The notes under the pieces are model-generated. The model did no database searches. It was not told where the DNA came from and saw only the letters and a list, made by a program, of their open reading frames with translations. From assembly GCA_025359945.1 (NCBI GenBank), contig JANYDD010000089.1, positions 30,378-94,377 of the forward strand: DNA of 64,000 nt. Direction: 5' to 3'. Each line of letters begins with the position of its first letter. Position 1 is the stretch's first letter. Shown one piece after another: positions 33,076-42,208 of this stretch. The translations under genes were made by a program, and so were the position numbers. The stretch is from Bdellovibrio sp. (GTDB lineage Bacteria > Bdellovibrionota > Bdellovibrionia > Bdellovibrionales > Bdellovibrionaceae).

Positions 33076-33654
33076 AGCCTTTTGATTGGGATTGATCGGT
33101 AAATTCTCAAATTCAAGCAGCGTTGTTTTTAAATCTAAATGATCTAGGAATATTTTTTGAAATCGGGCCTGCAAAAGAATTTCTATTCCTAAATTCATTT
33201 CGGAAACGCTTAAATCGCCGACCGGAATCACTTGCAAAAAATTCAAGCGGCGATCCTTATCGATTTTCCAGAATAAAGGGATGACCTTGGTCTTAAGAGT
33301 ACCTTTGGTTAAAAAATCAGGATGGATTTTCATGGCTAGCTTTTTTGCAAGGTCTGGATTCTCTTTGATCTCGAATACCTCTGCGGCCTCGCGATCCGAC
33401 GAGATCAAAAATCCAGGTTGTTTTAATGTGCCATTGTGCGAATCCTTTAAGACATGCCAAAAAATTTGCGCGCCAAAGTTTTTAGATCGAAGCACTTCAA
33501 GTGTTTTTTCTGTCAACAGCTCTTGATTAAAAGTATAAATATGAATTTGGCGTTCTGAAGGGGCTACAAAAGAATAAAAAATGGGGCTCTTGACAATCAG
33601 AACCCCCATCACAAAACAGATCAAAAGTGTTAGTAGCCGACTAAAAACTTTCAT
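33043..33654 (-). CDS. Membrane-anchored protein of unknown function, downstream of nrdB
   Basis: The open frame begins within nrdB, but the ATG at 33654 overlaps the nrdB stop by 14 bases and gives an N-terminal anchor (LTLLICFVMGVLIV). This makes 203 residues. The remainder is a soluble domain with several amphipathic stretches and no recognised family. It follows nrdA and nrdB in the same unit, and its tail overlaps the HTTM gene. A link to nucleotide reduction is not suggested by the sequence itself. Confidence 0.65.
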   Translation of the reverse strand: MKVFSRLLTLLICFVMGVLIVKSPIFYSFVAPSERQIHIYTFNQELLTEKTLEVLRSKNFGAQIFWHVLKDSHNGTLKQPGFLISSDREAAEVFEIKENPDLAKKLAMKIHPDFLTKGTLKTKVIPLFWKIDKDRRLNFLQVIPVGDLSVSEMNLGIEILLQARFQKIFLDHLDLKTTLLEFENLPINPNQKASALRFVSFKK

Positions 33655-34639
33655 CAAAAGAAACGTTTCCAGACACACCCATCTGGTACGCTGAAACCCG
33701 ACGTTCAAAAAAGTTCGCCAGTTCCTGCATGTCCTGAAGTTGCATAAAATCAAAAGGATTCTTCGTGTGATACTGGGGAGGAATATGCAAAGACTCTAGC
33801 CTTTGATCGGCAACGTATTGCAAATACTTTTTCATATCCTGCAATGAAAGTCCCGCGATCCCTGAATCCAAAATATCTTTTGCAAAAGCCATTTCACAAT
33901 CAATCGCCTGATCAATCATTTGAATGATCATTTCATTCAGCTGCTCATTAAAAAGTTCGGGCTCTTCGACCCGGGCTTTTTTAATCACTTCCAAAGCAAA
34001 GGCAATGTGCATGCTTTCGTCTCGAAAGACCCAGTTGGTACCTGTGGCAAGTCCTGCTAACAAACCCTTGCTTCGCAAAAAATAAACGTAGGCAAAGGCC
34101 GCAAAGAAGAAAAGCCCCTCGATGCAAGTCGCAAAGCAAATCATATTCATAATAAATTTTCGGCGATCTTCCACCGTGTGAAGTTCGTCCAGTTCATTGA
34201 TGGAGTTCATCCACTTAAAACAAAACTGCGCTTTCTTTTGCAAAGAGGGAATATTATCAATCGCTGAAAAAGCTTTTTCGCGATCTTCTGGGTTGGGGAT
34301 GTAAGTGTCCAAAAGGGTCAAATAAAACTGCACATGAAGGGCCTCTTCATAAAGCTGACGAGACAAATACAACCTAGCTTCAGGAGCATTCAAGTGTTTG
34401 TACAAATTAAGGACCAAATTATTTCCAACAATCGAATCGCCGGTGGCAAAAAACGCCACCAGTCGACTGATCAAATGTTTTTCGGAAGGGGACATCTTCG
34501 AATTCAGATCAACCAAATCCGTTGAAAAATCAACTTCGTCCACAGTCCAAGTATTTTTAATTCCGTTTTTATACATTTCGAAAAAAACCGGATATTTCAT
34601 TGGTCTTAGGGTCAGATTAAATCCAGGGTTAAGTAACAT
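33641..34639 (-). CDS. nrdB: Ribonucleotide reductase class Ia, beta subunit
   Basis: NrdB carries the di-iron centre and tyrosyl radical that start nucleotide reduction in NrdA. The metal ligands are recognisable: FFATGDSIVGNNL, YEEALHVQFYLTLLDTY (Glu-x-x-His, with a tyrosine four residues after the histidine as in the radical site), CIEGLFFF and DESMHIAFALEV. Keeping the radical tyrosine argues against the Mn/Fe class Ic type. At 332 residues the length is usual. It follows nrdA with a 34-base spacer. Oxygen-dependent, so an aerobic lifestyle is implied. Confidence 0.94.
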   Translation of the reverse strand: MLLNPGFNLTLRPMKYPVFFEMYKNGIKNTWTVDEVDFSTDLVDLNSKMSPSEKHLISRLVAFFATGDSIVGNNLVLNLYKHLNAPEARLYLSRQLYEEALHVQFYLTLLDTYIPNPEDREKAFSAIDNIPSLQKKAQFCFKWMNSINELDELHTVEDRRKFIMNMICFATCIEGLFFFAAFAYVYFLRSKGLLAGLATGTNWVFRDESMHIAFALEVIKKARVEEPELFNEQLNEMIIQMIDQAIDCEMAFAKDILDSGIAGLSLQDMKKYLQYVADQRLESLHIPPQYHTKNPFDFMQLQDMQELANFFERRVSAYQMGVSGNVSFDESF

Positions 34640-34673
34640 AAATTTTGTTTCTCCTAATGTCGTAGTATATGAG

Positions 34674-37154
34674 TTACTGGCAGGCTTCGCATGTTTCAGG
34701 ATTATCTAAAGAACAGCTCACGGCTTCTTCTTCGCTAAACTTCACCGGTGCTGCTGCCGTGCTTTTGGTGGTGGTTGTCTTCGCGATCGAAGTCGCTGGT
34801 CGGCTGCGAAGATAATAGGTGGTCTTCACTCCGCGCTCCCATGCGTACATGTACATCGACGATAGCTTTCCAATCGAAGGCGATTCCATAAATAAATTTA
34901 AGCTTTGGCTTTGATCGATAAAAGGGCCGCGGTCGGCAGCAAGGTCAATCAAGCTCTTCATCGGAATTTCCCAAACCGTTCTAAAAAGCTCTCGAACGTC
35001 AGCGGGTATTCTTTCGATGTTCTGAATACTACCCTCGCTGATTTTAATTTCGTTTCGCAGTTCTTCGGTCCAAAGCTTTCGTTTTTTTAATTCGACCACC
35101 AAGTACTTATTAATTTGTAAAAACTCTCCGGAAAGCGTTTCTCTTTTAAAAAGATTCGAGACTTGAGGTTCAGTGGCCTCGAAGCAACCCACAATTGTTG
35201 CAATTGTTGCCGTCGGCGCGATCGCAATCAACAACGAGTTTCTAAGCCCATGCTTTTTAATTTTCGCGCGCAATTGATTCCATTTCTCTGTGTCGCTGGG
35301 CTGCACATTCCACAAATCAAATTGCAGCTGACCAAGATATGCTCGAGTGTCTTCAAAATTAGAGTGAGGCCCCTGGGATTCTGCCAACTGATTTGAAGTG
35401 CTCAAAGCATGAAAATATATTTCTTCCTGAATTTGGCTAGAAAGTTTTCTGGCTTCGGGGCTATCAAAAGGCATTTTCAACTGAAAGAATACATCTTGCA
35501 ATCCCATAACCCCTAAACCAACTGGGCGCCATTTGTGATTAGAGGACTCACTTTGAGGGATTGGATAAAAATTAATATCAATAACGCGATCTAAATACTT
35601 CACAGCTGCTCGTACTGTCTGCCCCAACTTTTGAAAGTCAAATTGGCCATCGACAATATGACGGCCCAAATTCACCGATCCCAAATTGCAGACGGCGGTC
35701 TCTTGATTCGAAGTGACTTCCAAGATTTCAGTGCAAAGATTTGAAAGATGAATCACATTTCCAGGTTGAGCGGTTTGATTCGCTTTTAGGTTAGATGCAT
35801 CTTTAAAAGTCATCCAACCATTTCCAGTCTGCGCCAAAGTTTTCATCATCCTAGAATAAAGTTCTCGGGCTTTGATCTGTTTAACGTAAAGTTTTTTCTC
35901 TTCAGCGGTTTCAAATGCTTTTTGGAATTCAGGACCAAAAAGATCCGTCAGCTCGGGAACGGCTTTCGGATCAAACAAAGACCACTGGGCGTCGGCTTTC
36001 ACTCGCTCCATAAAAAGATCTGGAATCCAATTAGCCAAATTTAAATTATGAGCCCTTTTGGCTTCATCGCCAGTGTTATCGCGCAGTTCTAAAAATTCTT
36101 CGATATCCGCATGCCAAGTTTCCAAATAAACGCAGCAGGCTCCTTTTCGCTTTCCACCCTGATTCACCGCTGCCACCGAACTGTCCAAAGTTTTCAGCCA
36201 AGGGATAATTCCGTTACTATGACCGTTTGTTCCTTTGATCAAAGACCCTCGTGCACGGACCCGCGAGTAAGACACTCCGATACCACCGGCAAATTTTGAT
36301 AGGAGGGCAATGTCGCAGTACTTATCGTATATAGAACGCAAATCATCTTGAGGCGAATCCAAGAGATAACACGAAGACATTTGCGGCCGCAAAGTGCCAG
36401 AGTTAAACAGGGTAGGGGTAGAAGCCATGTAATCATGCGATGAAATCAAACGATAAAATTCGATAGCTTCGTCCACTGTCTGAGCCAACCCACACGCCAC
36501 GCGCATAAAAAAGTACTGAGGAGTTTCAAAAACTTGTCGCGTATTTGGATTCTTTAAAAGATACCGATCATAAATTGTTCGCAAACCAAAATATTCAAAT
36601 CGATCGGTTCTAAAAGGTTCAATCGCCGCAGATAAACTGGCTTTATTTTTCTCAACAAACTGAGCGGTTTTTTCCGCAATTAACCCTGCCTGAAGTCCAT
36701 ACTGAATCGCATCTGAAAAAGATTTCATTTTTTGGCTGCGAACTTCTTCCTCGATATATATCGATAGTAGGCGCGCCGCTAATCGCGAATATTCGGGTTC
36801 CTCACCGATCAACAGGGACGCTGTTTGAATGCACAAGTTATCAAGCTCTTTCGTGGTGGCTCCGTCGTACAATCCTGAAATGGCCTTGGTTGCGACACGC
36901 AAAGGGTCGACTTGGTCCAAAGCTTGGCAGCAGTTCATCACGCGCTCGACGATTTTTGTGACATCCACGGGTTCTAGAGTCCCATCTCGTTTCCGAACTC
37001 GCATCAGGTGGGGGAAGTTCTCACGGTTTGATTCCATTTCCACGGCGATAGATTCCTTTGCTGGTCCCGAAAGATCGGGCTTTATTTTTTTAATTTCAAG
37101 ATGAGATCTTAAATTATTTTGGGTTTCTTGAGATGATTCTCGAATTGTTTCCAT
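34674..37154 (-). CDS. nrdA: Ribonucleotide reductase class Ia, alpha subunit
   Basis: NrdA reduces ribonucleoside diphosphates. It has an N-terminal ATP-cone (residues about 50-140, starting MRVRKRDGTLEPVDV) for overall activity control, then the ten-stranded barrel with the catalytic NLCTEILEV cysteine and the redox partner in TAVCNLGSVNLG. The C-terminal tail ends CEACQ, giving the CxxC pair that shuttles reducing power. It has 826 residues. A strong GGAGGAAGG lies about 7 bases before the ATG. The 5' region (37155-37784) is long and structured; see the entries there. Confidence 0.95.
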   Translation of the reverse strand: METIRESSQETQNNLRSHLEIKKIKPDLSGPAKESIAVEMESNRENFPHLMRVRKRDGTLEPVDVTKIVERVMNCCQALDQVDPLRVATKAISGLYDGATTKELDNLCIQTASLLIGEEPEYSRLAARLLSIYIEEEVRSQKMKSFSDAIQYGLQAGLIAEKTAQFVEKNKASLSAAIEPFRTDRFEYFGLRTIYDRYLLKNPNTRQVFETPQYFFMRVACGLAQTVDEAIEFYRLISSHDYMASTPTLFNSGTLRPQMSSCYLLDSPQDDLRSIYDKYCDIALLSKFAGGIGVSYSRVRARGSLIKGTNGHSNGIIPWLKTLDSSVAAVNQGGKRKGACCVYLETWHADIEEFLELRDNTGDEAKRAHNLNLANWIPDLFMERVKADAQWSLFDPKAVPELTDLFGPEFQKAFETAEEKKLYVKQIKARELYSRMMKTLAQTGNGWMTFKDASNLKANQTAQPGNVIHLSNLCTEILEVTSNQETAVCNLGSVNLGRHIVDGQFDFQKLGQTVRAAVKYLDRVIDINFYPIPQSESSNHKWRPVGLGVMGLQDVFFQLKMPFDSPEARKLSSQIQEEIYFHALSTSNQLAESQGPHSNFEDTRAYLGQLQFDLWNVQPSDTEKWNQLRAKIKKHGLRNSLLIAIAPTATIATIVGCFEATEPQVSNLFKRETLSGEFLQINKYLVVELKKRKLWTEELRNEIKISEGSIQNIERIPADVRELFRTVWEIPMKSLIDLAADRGPFIDQSQSLNLFMESPSIGKLSSMYMYAWERGVKTTYYLRSRPATSIAKTTTTKSTAAAPVKFSEEEAVSCSLDNPETCEACQ

Positions 37155-37270
37155 TGCTTTTCCTTCCTCCGTGGCTCCATGCCGTGGATTTGCTGTCGTT
37201 CAAAGTGCACGTACTTCGTATCCTGACTAGATATCCCCACCCGTACGCTGACGAGAAACCATCGGCCATT

Positions 37271-37288
37271 CCAGCAAAACTTTGCTGG
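37271..37288. other. Hairpin in the nrdA leader
   Basis: A perfect 8-bp stem (CCAGCAAA / TTTGCTGG) with a 2-base centre lies 117 bases upstream of the nrdA start and next to the longer palindrome at 37301-37334. If transcription starts further upstream it would form a tight hairpin in the leader RNA. No T-run follows on the nrdA-coding strand. Confidence 0.6.
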
Positions 37289-37300
37289 GTCGACTCACTG

Positions 37301-37334
37301 TTGAGTAAAAGTTTTTGCAAAAACTTTTACTCAA
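37301..37334. promoter_or_regulatory. 34-bp perfect palindrome upstream of nrdA
   Basis: The sequence is symmetrical over all 34 bases, with half site TTGAGTAAAAGTTTTTG and no central spacer. Perfect symmetry of this length is far beyond chance. It lies 147 bases before the nrdA ATG. It could be a binding site for a dimeric regulator, or a hairpin in the nrdAB leader. It is not a standard terminator in the nrdA direction, because the T-rich stretch lies on the other strand. Confidence 0.75.
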
Positions 37335-37448
37335 AAATCTTTATCTGTTTTCACTTTTTTTATCTGTTTTAAACCGTTTTAAACTGTGTTTTCGCTTGCG
37401 GGATCAATGACTCTACTAGACCAGACTAATGTCTTGGTGTTTGTTTCA

Positions 37449-37502
37449 CTATCTATAGCGTTTAACCGCAGTCTCAGGCGATCAACTAACTATTACTAGT
37501 TA
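37449..37502 (-). promoter_or_regulatory. Candidate nrdAB promoter with two dyads (possible NrdR boxes)
   Basis: Two dyads lie 41 bases apart centre to centre, about four helical turns: CTATCTATAG at 37449-37458 and TAACTATTACTAGTTA at 37487-37502. The first overlaps TATAGA, a possible -10 element reading toward nrdA. Paired AT-rich dyads over an nrd promoter, spaced by whole helical turns, are the pattern of NrdR control; the match to the NrdR consensus is only partial and no good -35 is visible. Treat as a hypothesis. Confidence 0.3.
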
Positions 37503-37784
37503 TCCGCGCGCTTGATAACTTAACGCTAAACGAATTTTTTTCTTCGTCCAACATTTTTTCCAAAACTAGACCGATTTTTTTTGGCCCTGCTAATCATTTC
37601 CGCAATGGATTGAAAGCTCTTGACAGAAAACAACAAAAAAACATTTTGCGTTTTCAGAGGAGAAACTGTGTGCAAAAGAAAAATTTCAACTCTTAACTAA
37701 CCACAACATAAAGAATTCTTAACCAAGCTCTGACAAACTGAAATCATCTTAAAAATATTTTATGCGTGCTATCTTTTAGAACTT

Positions 37785-38762
37785 TTACGTCGGCCTGATC
37801 ACTTGCGTTTGTTCGACAGAGTAGGGTTTTAAGGCTTGAAATTTTTTAGATTGATAAAGGTCATGCGCATTTAAATAATCGACAATCGTTTGATGAGTTC
37901 TCATTTTATCAGCAGTCCAGGCCGGCGCCACTAACTCTTCCCATCGGGGTGCGTAGGCCGCCAAACGATGCACGTAAATTTCTGGTGACAGGTGCGACAA
38001 GAAAATGCCCACGCGTCGGCAATACTCTTCTAAAGAGGGTAGAATAAATTTTTTTTCGGAATATTCTTTTTCGAAAGTAGTCTTTTTTAAGACGTGCAGG
38101 TGGTGAAGTTTGACATGTTGGATTTTCATATCATTTAACGTTTCGGCGGTGGCGATCAGTTCCTCGTCAGATTCAATAGGGTTGCCAAAAATTAAGTGCA
38201 CGCCTAAGTCCACAGAAGATTCATTTTTTATTTTTCGAATGGCCTCAAGCGATTGAGCAGCGGTGTGACCACGACGATAAAATTTTAGGGTCTGTTCATT
38301 CAGCGACTGCATTCCCAATTCAACGCTAACAAAAGATTTCTCGTTAAATCGCTGCCACATTTGGATCAGTGCGGTCGACAAACAATCCGGTCTGGTGCCC
38401 ACAACAAAGCCAACGATTTCGTTGTCTGACAACGCCACATCAAAATTTTCTTCTAAAGTTTTTATTTTTTGAAAGGTCGTCGTGTAAGCTTGAAAATAAA
38501 CCAAAAATTTTTGCACCTTGTACTTGTGCCGAATCATTTCCTTGGTTGTTTCAATCTGCGCCCGCAAAGGTAAAGTCTGACTTTCCGAATTTGCGGCAGA
38601 ACCCCATACGTCGCAAAAAGCGCAGGTTTCCATACTTTTTAGACCCATTCGGTTGGGACAAGTCTCGGCGGTACTGACGGGGATTTTAAAAACTCGTTCG
38701 CCAAAACGCTTTTTATAGAATTCCGAAATTGGCCTAAAGGGCAAACCCTGTTTGGAAATCAC
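37785..38762 (-). CDS. Radical SAM protein, YhcC/TIGR01212-like
   Basis: This 325-residue protein has the cluster-binding cysteines in the spacing of the YhcC group, C-P-N-R followed eleven residues after the first cysteine by CAFCD. Typical segments follow: YFQAYTTTF, VGTRPDCL, SVELGMQSLNEQTLKFYRRGH and VHLIFGNPIES. Members are oxygen-sensitive radical enzymes, often in Elp3-like arrangements, whose substrate is not settled. It overlaps the PilZ gene by 4 bases. The combination with a PilZ protein and a response regulator may be just operon economy. Confidence 0.88.
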   Translation of the reverse strand: MISKQGLPFRPISEFYKKRFGERVFKIPVSTAETCPNRMGLKSMETCAFCDVWGSAANSESQTLPLRAQIETTKEMIRHKYKVQKFLVYFQAYTTTFQKIKTLEENFDVALSDNEIVGFVVGTRPDCLSTALIQMWQRFNEKSFVSVELGMQSLNEQTLKFYRRGHTAAQSLEAIRKIKNESSVDLGVHLIFGNPIESDEELIATAETLNDMKIQHVKLHHLHVLKKTTFEKEYSEKKFILPSLEEYCRRVGIFLSHLSPEIYVHRLAAYAPRWEELVAPAWTADKMRTHQTIVDYLNAHDLYQSKKFQALKPYSVEQTQVIRPT

Positions 38763-39478
38763 GAAGGACTCGCGGGATTCCTGATGGCGGTCTTTTCATC
38801 GTCGAATTTTTTGACGTATTCGATGATGGCACTTTTGGATTCGCTTTGAATTCCAACAAAACGCATTCCCACATAGCCATCGGCGCCGGCGTAAACCACT
38901 TCAACTGAAGCGTGGATGGGGCTATAAAGGTTGGGGCTTTTTAAAATGACTTTGTACCGATCTCCGATGCGAATTTGATGTCCTTCGCTGGCACCTAGGC
39001 CGCCTTCGCTGATGGATAAGACTTTCAACTCAAAATTTTTCTCAGGAGTTTCGCACGAAAGCTGTCCCATAATTGGAACTCTGGGGTGAGCGCGGCGGCT
39101 AACACCTAACTCATCCGCGATTTTGTGAATTTGGTAAACCTCTTTCCACGAGCTATAGCCGTCGGTCCAAATCGAAATTTCTCGCAAGTCTTTTTTGGTT
39201 TTCAAAAAGGCGATCATTTGTTCGTAGGACATAGGTTTTAATTCGTTTTGACCGGCTTTGACTTTCCACAATCGTTGCTCCACAGCTTGAGTCACTGCGT
39301 GCGGTTCTGGATTCAACTGTCGGTCTTTCCAATGCGCAATTTGTATCCATTCCAGCTGCCCACGTCCCCAAACTAATACGGGGGCATTAGAATGCAAAAA
39401 ATCAGATTCAACCTGGACCCCGGCAAAAGGTCCTTTTACCGAACCCTCCTTCAGGACAAACCACTTATCATCATTCAT
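38759..39478 (-). CDS. PilZ-domain protein with N-terminal GYF-like region
   Basis: This 239-residue protein probably binds cyclic di-GMP. The PilZ core in the C-terminal half has the RRAHPRVPI box (RxxxR) and SISEGGLGAS (the D/N-x-S-x-x-G-type box, with S in the first place), then YVGMRFVGI. The N-terminal 110 residues look like two short GYF_2-type repeats: KWFVLKEGSVKGPF with LEWIQIAHW, and PMSYEQMIAFL with SSWKEVYQI. It is coupled to the radical SAM gene and lies 17 bases after the response regulator. Its target is unknown; motility or predation control is an inference. Confidence 0.82.
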   Translation of the reverse strand: MNDDKWFVLKEGSVKGPFAGVQVESDFLHSNAPVLVWGRGQLEWIQIAHWKDRQLNPEPHAVTQAVEQRLWKVKAGQNELKPMSYEQMIAFLKTKKDLREISIWTDGYSSWKEVYQIHKIADELGVSRRAHPRVPIMGQLSCETPEKNFELKVLSISEGGLGASEGHQIRIGDRYKVILKSPNLYSPIHASVEVVYAGADGYVGMRFVGIQSESKSAIIEYVKKFDDEKTAIRNPASPS

Positions 39479-39495
39479 TAAAATAAATCCTTCAT

Positions 39496-40131
39496 CTAGG
39501 GGCGCATTTTGTTAACGCGCATTTCATTTAGAGTTTTTTCTGAAGCCAACAATGTATCCAATTTCGCTTCCAGTTGCGACATCAAATCATCAAAGCCCAT
39601 TTTTTTTTTCACGCTTCCATTAGGCGCATCAACCACCATGCGCTCTGCAATATCCGGGGGGATATACTGAGTCACCGCAAGTCGAACAGATGTGTAGAGC
39701 TCGCGCAGCTGTGACGTCAATTTTCTTATTTGGTCGCGAACTTGTTTCACATCATGCTCGATCAGTAATTGATCAATTGTCGCGGATAAAACGCCAAATT
39801 CCGTGGGCTTCTCAAGAATTCTATAAACTCCGGTTTCAACAGCTTCAATGGCCGAATTTTTACTCAAAAATCCTGACAGCAGAATAAACGGGAAGTAATG
39901 CCCCAACTTCTGCGCCCTTCGGATCATTTCCAAACCATCCATCGACGGCATTTTTAAATCGGTAATCACTAAATCAGGGCTAGGGACTTGGGGATCTTCC
40001 AAAGATTTTAGAAAAAGCTCGGGGTCCTGAAAAGGTTGAACAGTAAAATCATCGACCAACAACCCACGGTAGTTTTCAAGAATGTCTTCTTCGTCGTCGA
40101 TGACTACGAGAAAAGGTTTTTTCAATGGCAA
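39496..40131 (-). CDS. Response regulator with receiver domain and coiled-coil C-terminus
   Basis: Residues 1-125 form a receiver domain with the acidic pair in VVIDDEED, the phosphorylated aspartate in LVITDLKMPSMDGLEM, the LLSG switch residue and the ILEKPTEF lysine. The remaining 85 residues hold a helical stretch (KQVRDQIRKLTSQLRELY) without a DNA-binding or enzymatic domain. It starts at TTG 40131 with AAGGAG 4 bases upstream. No histidine kinase is adjacent. It probably acts by protein contact; its operon partner may be the PilZ protein. Confidence 0.88.
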   Translation of the reverse strand: MPLKKPFLVVIDDEEDILENYRGLLVDDFTVQPFQDPELFLKSLEDPQVPSPDLVITDLKMPSMDGLEMIRRAQKLGHYFPFILLSGFLSKNSAIEAVETGVYRILEKPTEFGVLSATIDQLLIEHDVKQVRDQIRKLTSQLRELYTSVRLAVTQYIPPDIAERMVVDAPNGSVKKKMGFDDLMSQLEAKLDTLLASEKTLNEMRVNKMRP

Positions 40132-40303
40132 AAGTCTCCTTTAAAAAGGGTAGGGAAAAATAAATAAATAGACAAAGTAAATCGGCCGCCACAGACTTCC
40201 TTTTTGATGGCTTAGTGAAAACTTAACTTCAAAGGTGACAGTCGAAACGCGGTCTCGATATACTTCCAACAGATCGATAAACTAGGTATGAAAAGGTGTT
40301 TTT

Positions 40304-42208
40304 TTGGCATTTATAAGAAATCGATTTTCCCAAGTTGAAAATAAACCCCATGAAAATTCTTTGCTGCTGTTGTCGTTAGGGGCGCTGGGGATTGTGTACG
40401 GCGATATTGGGACAAGTCCTTTGTACGCTCTTCGCGAGTGTTTTTCACCAGAACACGGTCTGCAAGTTTTGCCTGAAAATATCCTGGGCGTCTTGTCTTT
40501 GATTTTTTGGACCTTAGTATTGATAATTTGCGTAAAATATATGTGGATTGTGATGAACGCCGATAACAAGGGCGAGGGCGGAATTCTTTCATTGCTAGCG
40601 TTAGTCTTAAGTCACACCAAATCCCAGAATCGGCGAAAGGTTCTTTTTGGTTTGGGATTGTTTGGTGCCGCGCTGTTGTTTGGGGATGGGATGATCACCC
40701 CGGCGATCTCGGTTCTTTCGGCCATCGAGGGGCTAAAGATTATTTCGCCCGTTTTTGATTTAATTATCGTTCCCCTAACTATTTTGATTATTGTGGTTTT
40801 ATTTCTTTTTCAAAGGATGGGAACTGGGCGAATCGGTTATTTCTTTGGGCCGATTATTTTGATTTGGTTTCTTGTGATCGGGGCTTTGGGATTTTCTGCT
40901 ATTCTGGAACATCCAGCCATTCTCTTCGCGGTTTCCCCGGTTTATGCTCTAGATTTTTTTGTTCACCACGGAGACTTGGCATTTTTTGTTCTGGGGTCAG
41001 TCTTCTTGGTGGTGACCGGTGGAGAAGCGCTGTACGCCGACATGGGGCATTTTGGTCGCAGACCCATTCGTTGGGCATGGTTTGTGGTGGCGTTGCCAGG
41101 ACTTCTTTTAAATTATTTTGGCCAAGGCGCTTTGTTATTAAAAGATCCCGCGGCCATTGAAAATCCTTTTTATTTTTTGGCGCCGACCTGGTCGCAGATT
41201 CCATTGGTGATTCTTTCCACGATGGCCACAGTCATTGCATCGCAAGCTTTAATTTCAGGCGTTTTTTCAATCACCAAGCAGGCGGTGCAGCTGGGGTTGG
41301 CTCCGCGGATTCCGGTGATTCATACTTCAAGCCGCGAGATCGGCCAGATTTATATTCCTTTCGTTAACTGGCTTCTAATGATCGGTGTAGTATGGCTGGT
41401 GGTGACTTTTAAAACTAGCAGTCAGTTAGCATCAGCCTATGGGATCGCAGTGACCGCAACGATGGTCATTACTACCGTTTTGGCTTATGAAGTTTCGCGC
41501 GTTTTGTGGAAATGGAAGCGCTGGCACGGAGCTTTAGTTTTTGGTTTTTTCCTTTTAATAGATCTTGCTTTTTTCACTACCAACTCACTTAAAGTTTTGC
41601 ACGGCGGGTGGGTGCCTTTGGTCATCGGCGCGGTTATTTATTTGCTGATGTCGACATGGCAAAAGGGCCGACAAATCCTAGCGCAGAGCTTGCGAAGTCG
41701 TTCAATCCCTTGGGACGAATTTTTTCCGATGATTGAAAAAAATCCCCCGATCCGAGTTCCCGGTTACGCCATTTATATGTCTAGCGAAACTTGGGGTGTG
41801 CCGGTTCCACTTTTACATAACTTAAAACACAATAAAGTTTTGCATTCCAAAGTGGCTGTGCTGACCATTCGAACCAAAGAAGTTCCTTTTGTTCCCAAAG
41901 TTTCTAAAATAAAAATTGAAACTCTCAGTAAAGATTTTTTTCTGATTATTGCGGATTATGGGTTTATGGAAACGCCAAAGATAAAGCATATTCTTGAAGC
42001 CTGTCGCGAGCAGGGGATTCCATTTCCGATGCAAGAGACTACTTATGTTTTGGGTCGCGAAACAATTCTTCCCACCGGAAATCATCCGCTGCCGATCTGG
42101 CGCGAGAAACTTTTTGCGTGGATGGCCAGAAATGCGCAGCGGCCCACATCGTTTTTTAAAATCCCACCTAACCAAGTTATTGAAGTTGGGATTCAGGTCG
42201 AAATATGA
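40304..42208 (+). CDS. kup: Potassium transporter Kup/Trk-independent family
   Basis: This 634-residue protein belongs to the KUP/HAK/KT family of proton-coupled potassium importers in the inner membrane. The N-terminal LGALGIVYGDIGTSPLYALR is diagnostic, and about 12 hydrophobic helices follow, then a C-terminal cytoplasmic domain from about residue 450. The start is TTG 40304 with AAAGGTG about 6 bases upstream. It is divergent from the response regulator gene, and its stop overlaps the next gene by 4 bases. Confidence 0.94.
   Translation: MAFIRNRFSQVENKPHENSLLLLSLGALGIVYGDIGTSPLYALRECFSPEHGLQVLPENILGVLSLIFWTLVLIICVKYMWIVMNADNKGEGGILSLLALVLSHTKSQNRRKVLFGLGLFGAALLFGDGMITPAISVLSAIEGLKIISPVFDLIIVPLTILIIVVLFLFQRMGTGRIGYFFGPIILIWFLVIGALGFSAILEHPAILFAVSPVYALDFFVHHGDLAFFVLGSVFLVVTGGEALYADMGHFGRRPIRWAWFVVALPGLLLNYFGQGALLLKDPAAIENPFYFLAPTWSQIPLVILSTMATVIASQALISGVFSITKQAVQLGLAPRIPVIHTSSREIGQIYIPFVNWLLMIGVVWLVVTFKTSSQLASAYGIAVTATMVITTVLAYEVSRVLWKWKRWHGALVFGFFLLIDLAFFTTNSLKVLHGGWVPLVIGAVIYLLMSTWQKGRQILAQSLRSRSIPWDEFFPMIEKNPPIRVPGYAIYMSSETWGVPVPLLHNLKHNKVLHSKVAVLTIRTKEVPFVPKVSKIKIETLSKDFFLIIADYGFMETPKIKHILEACREQGIPFPMQETTYVLGRETILPTGNHPLPIWREKLFAWMARNAQRPTSFFKIPPNQVIEVGIQVEI

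Larger units (their letters stand above)
37155..37784. other. 630-base intergenic region between nrdA and the radical SAM gene
   Basis: Apart from the dyads and palindromes listed separately, I see no convincing gene here. The only in-frame stretches are short, lack ribosome sites and lie across the palindromes. The left half would be the nrdA leader. The right half (about 37520-37784) is AT-rich and follows the stop of the radical SAM gene, with no clear terminator. Confidence 0.6.

Noticed and set aside
37620..37648. TTGACA with a weak -10-like hexamer on the plus strand
   Set aside because: No gene lies downstream in that direction; the next genes on both sides read on the minus strand.
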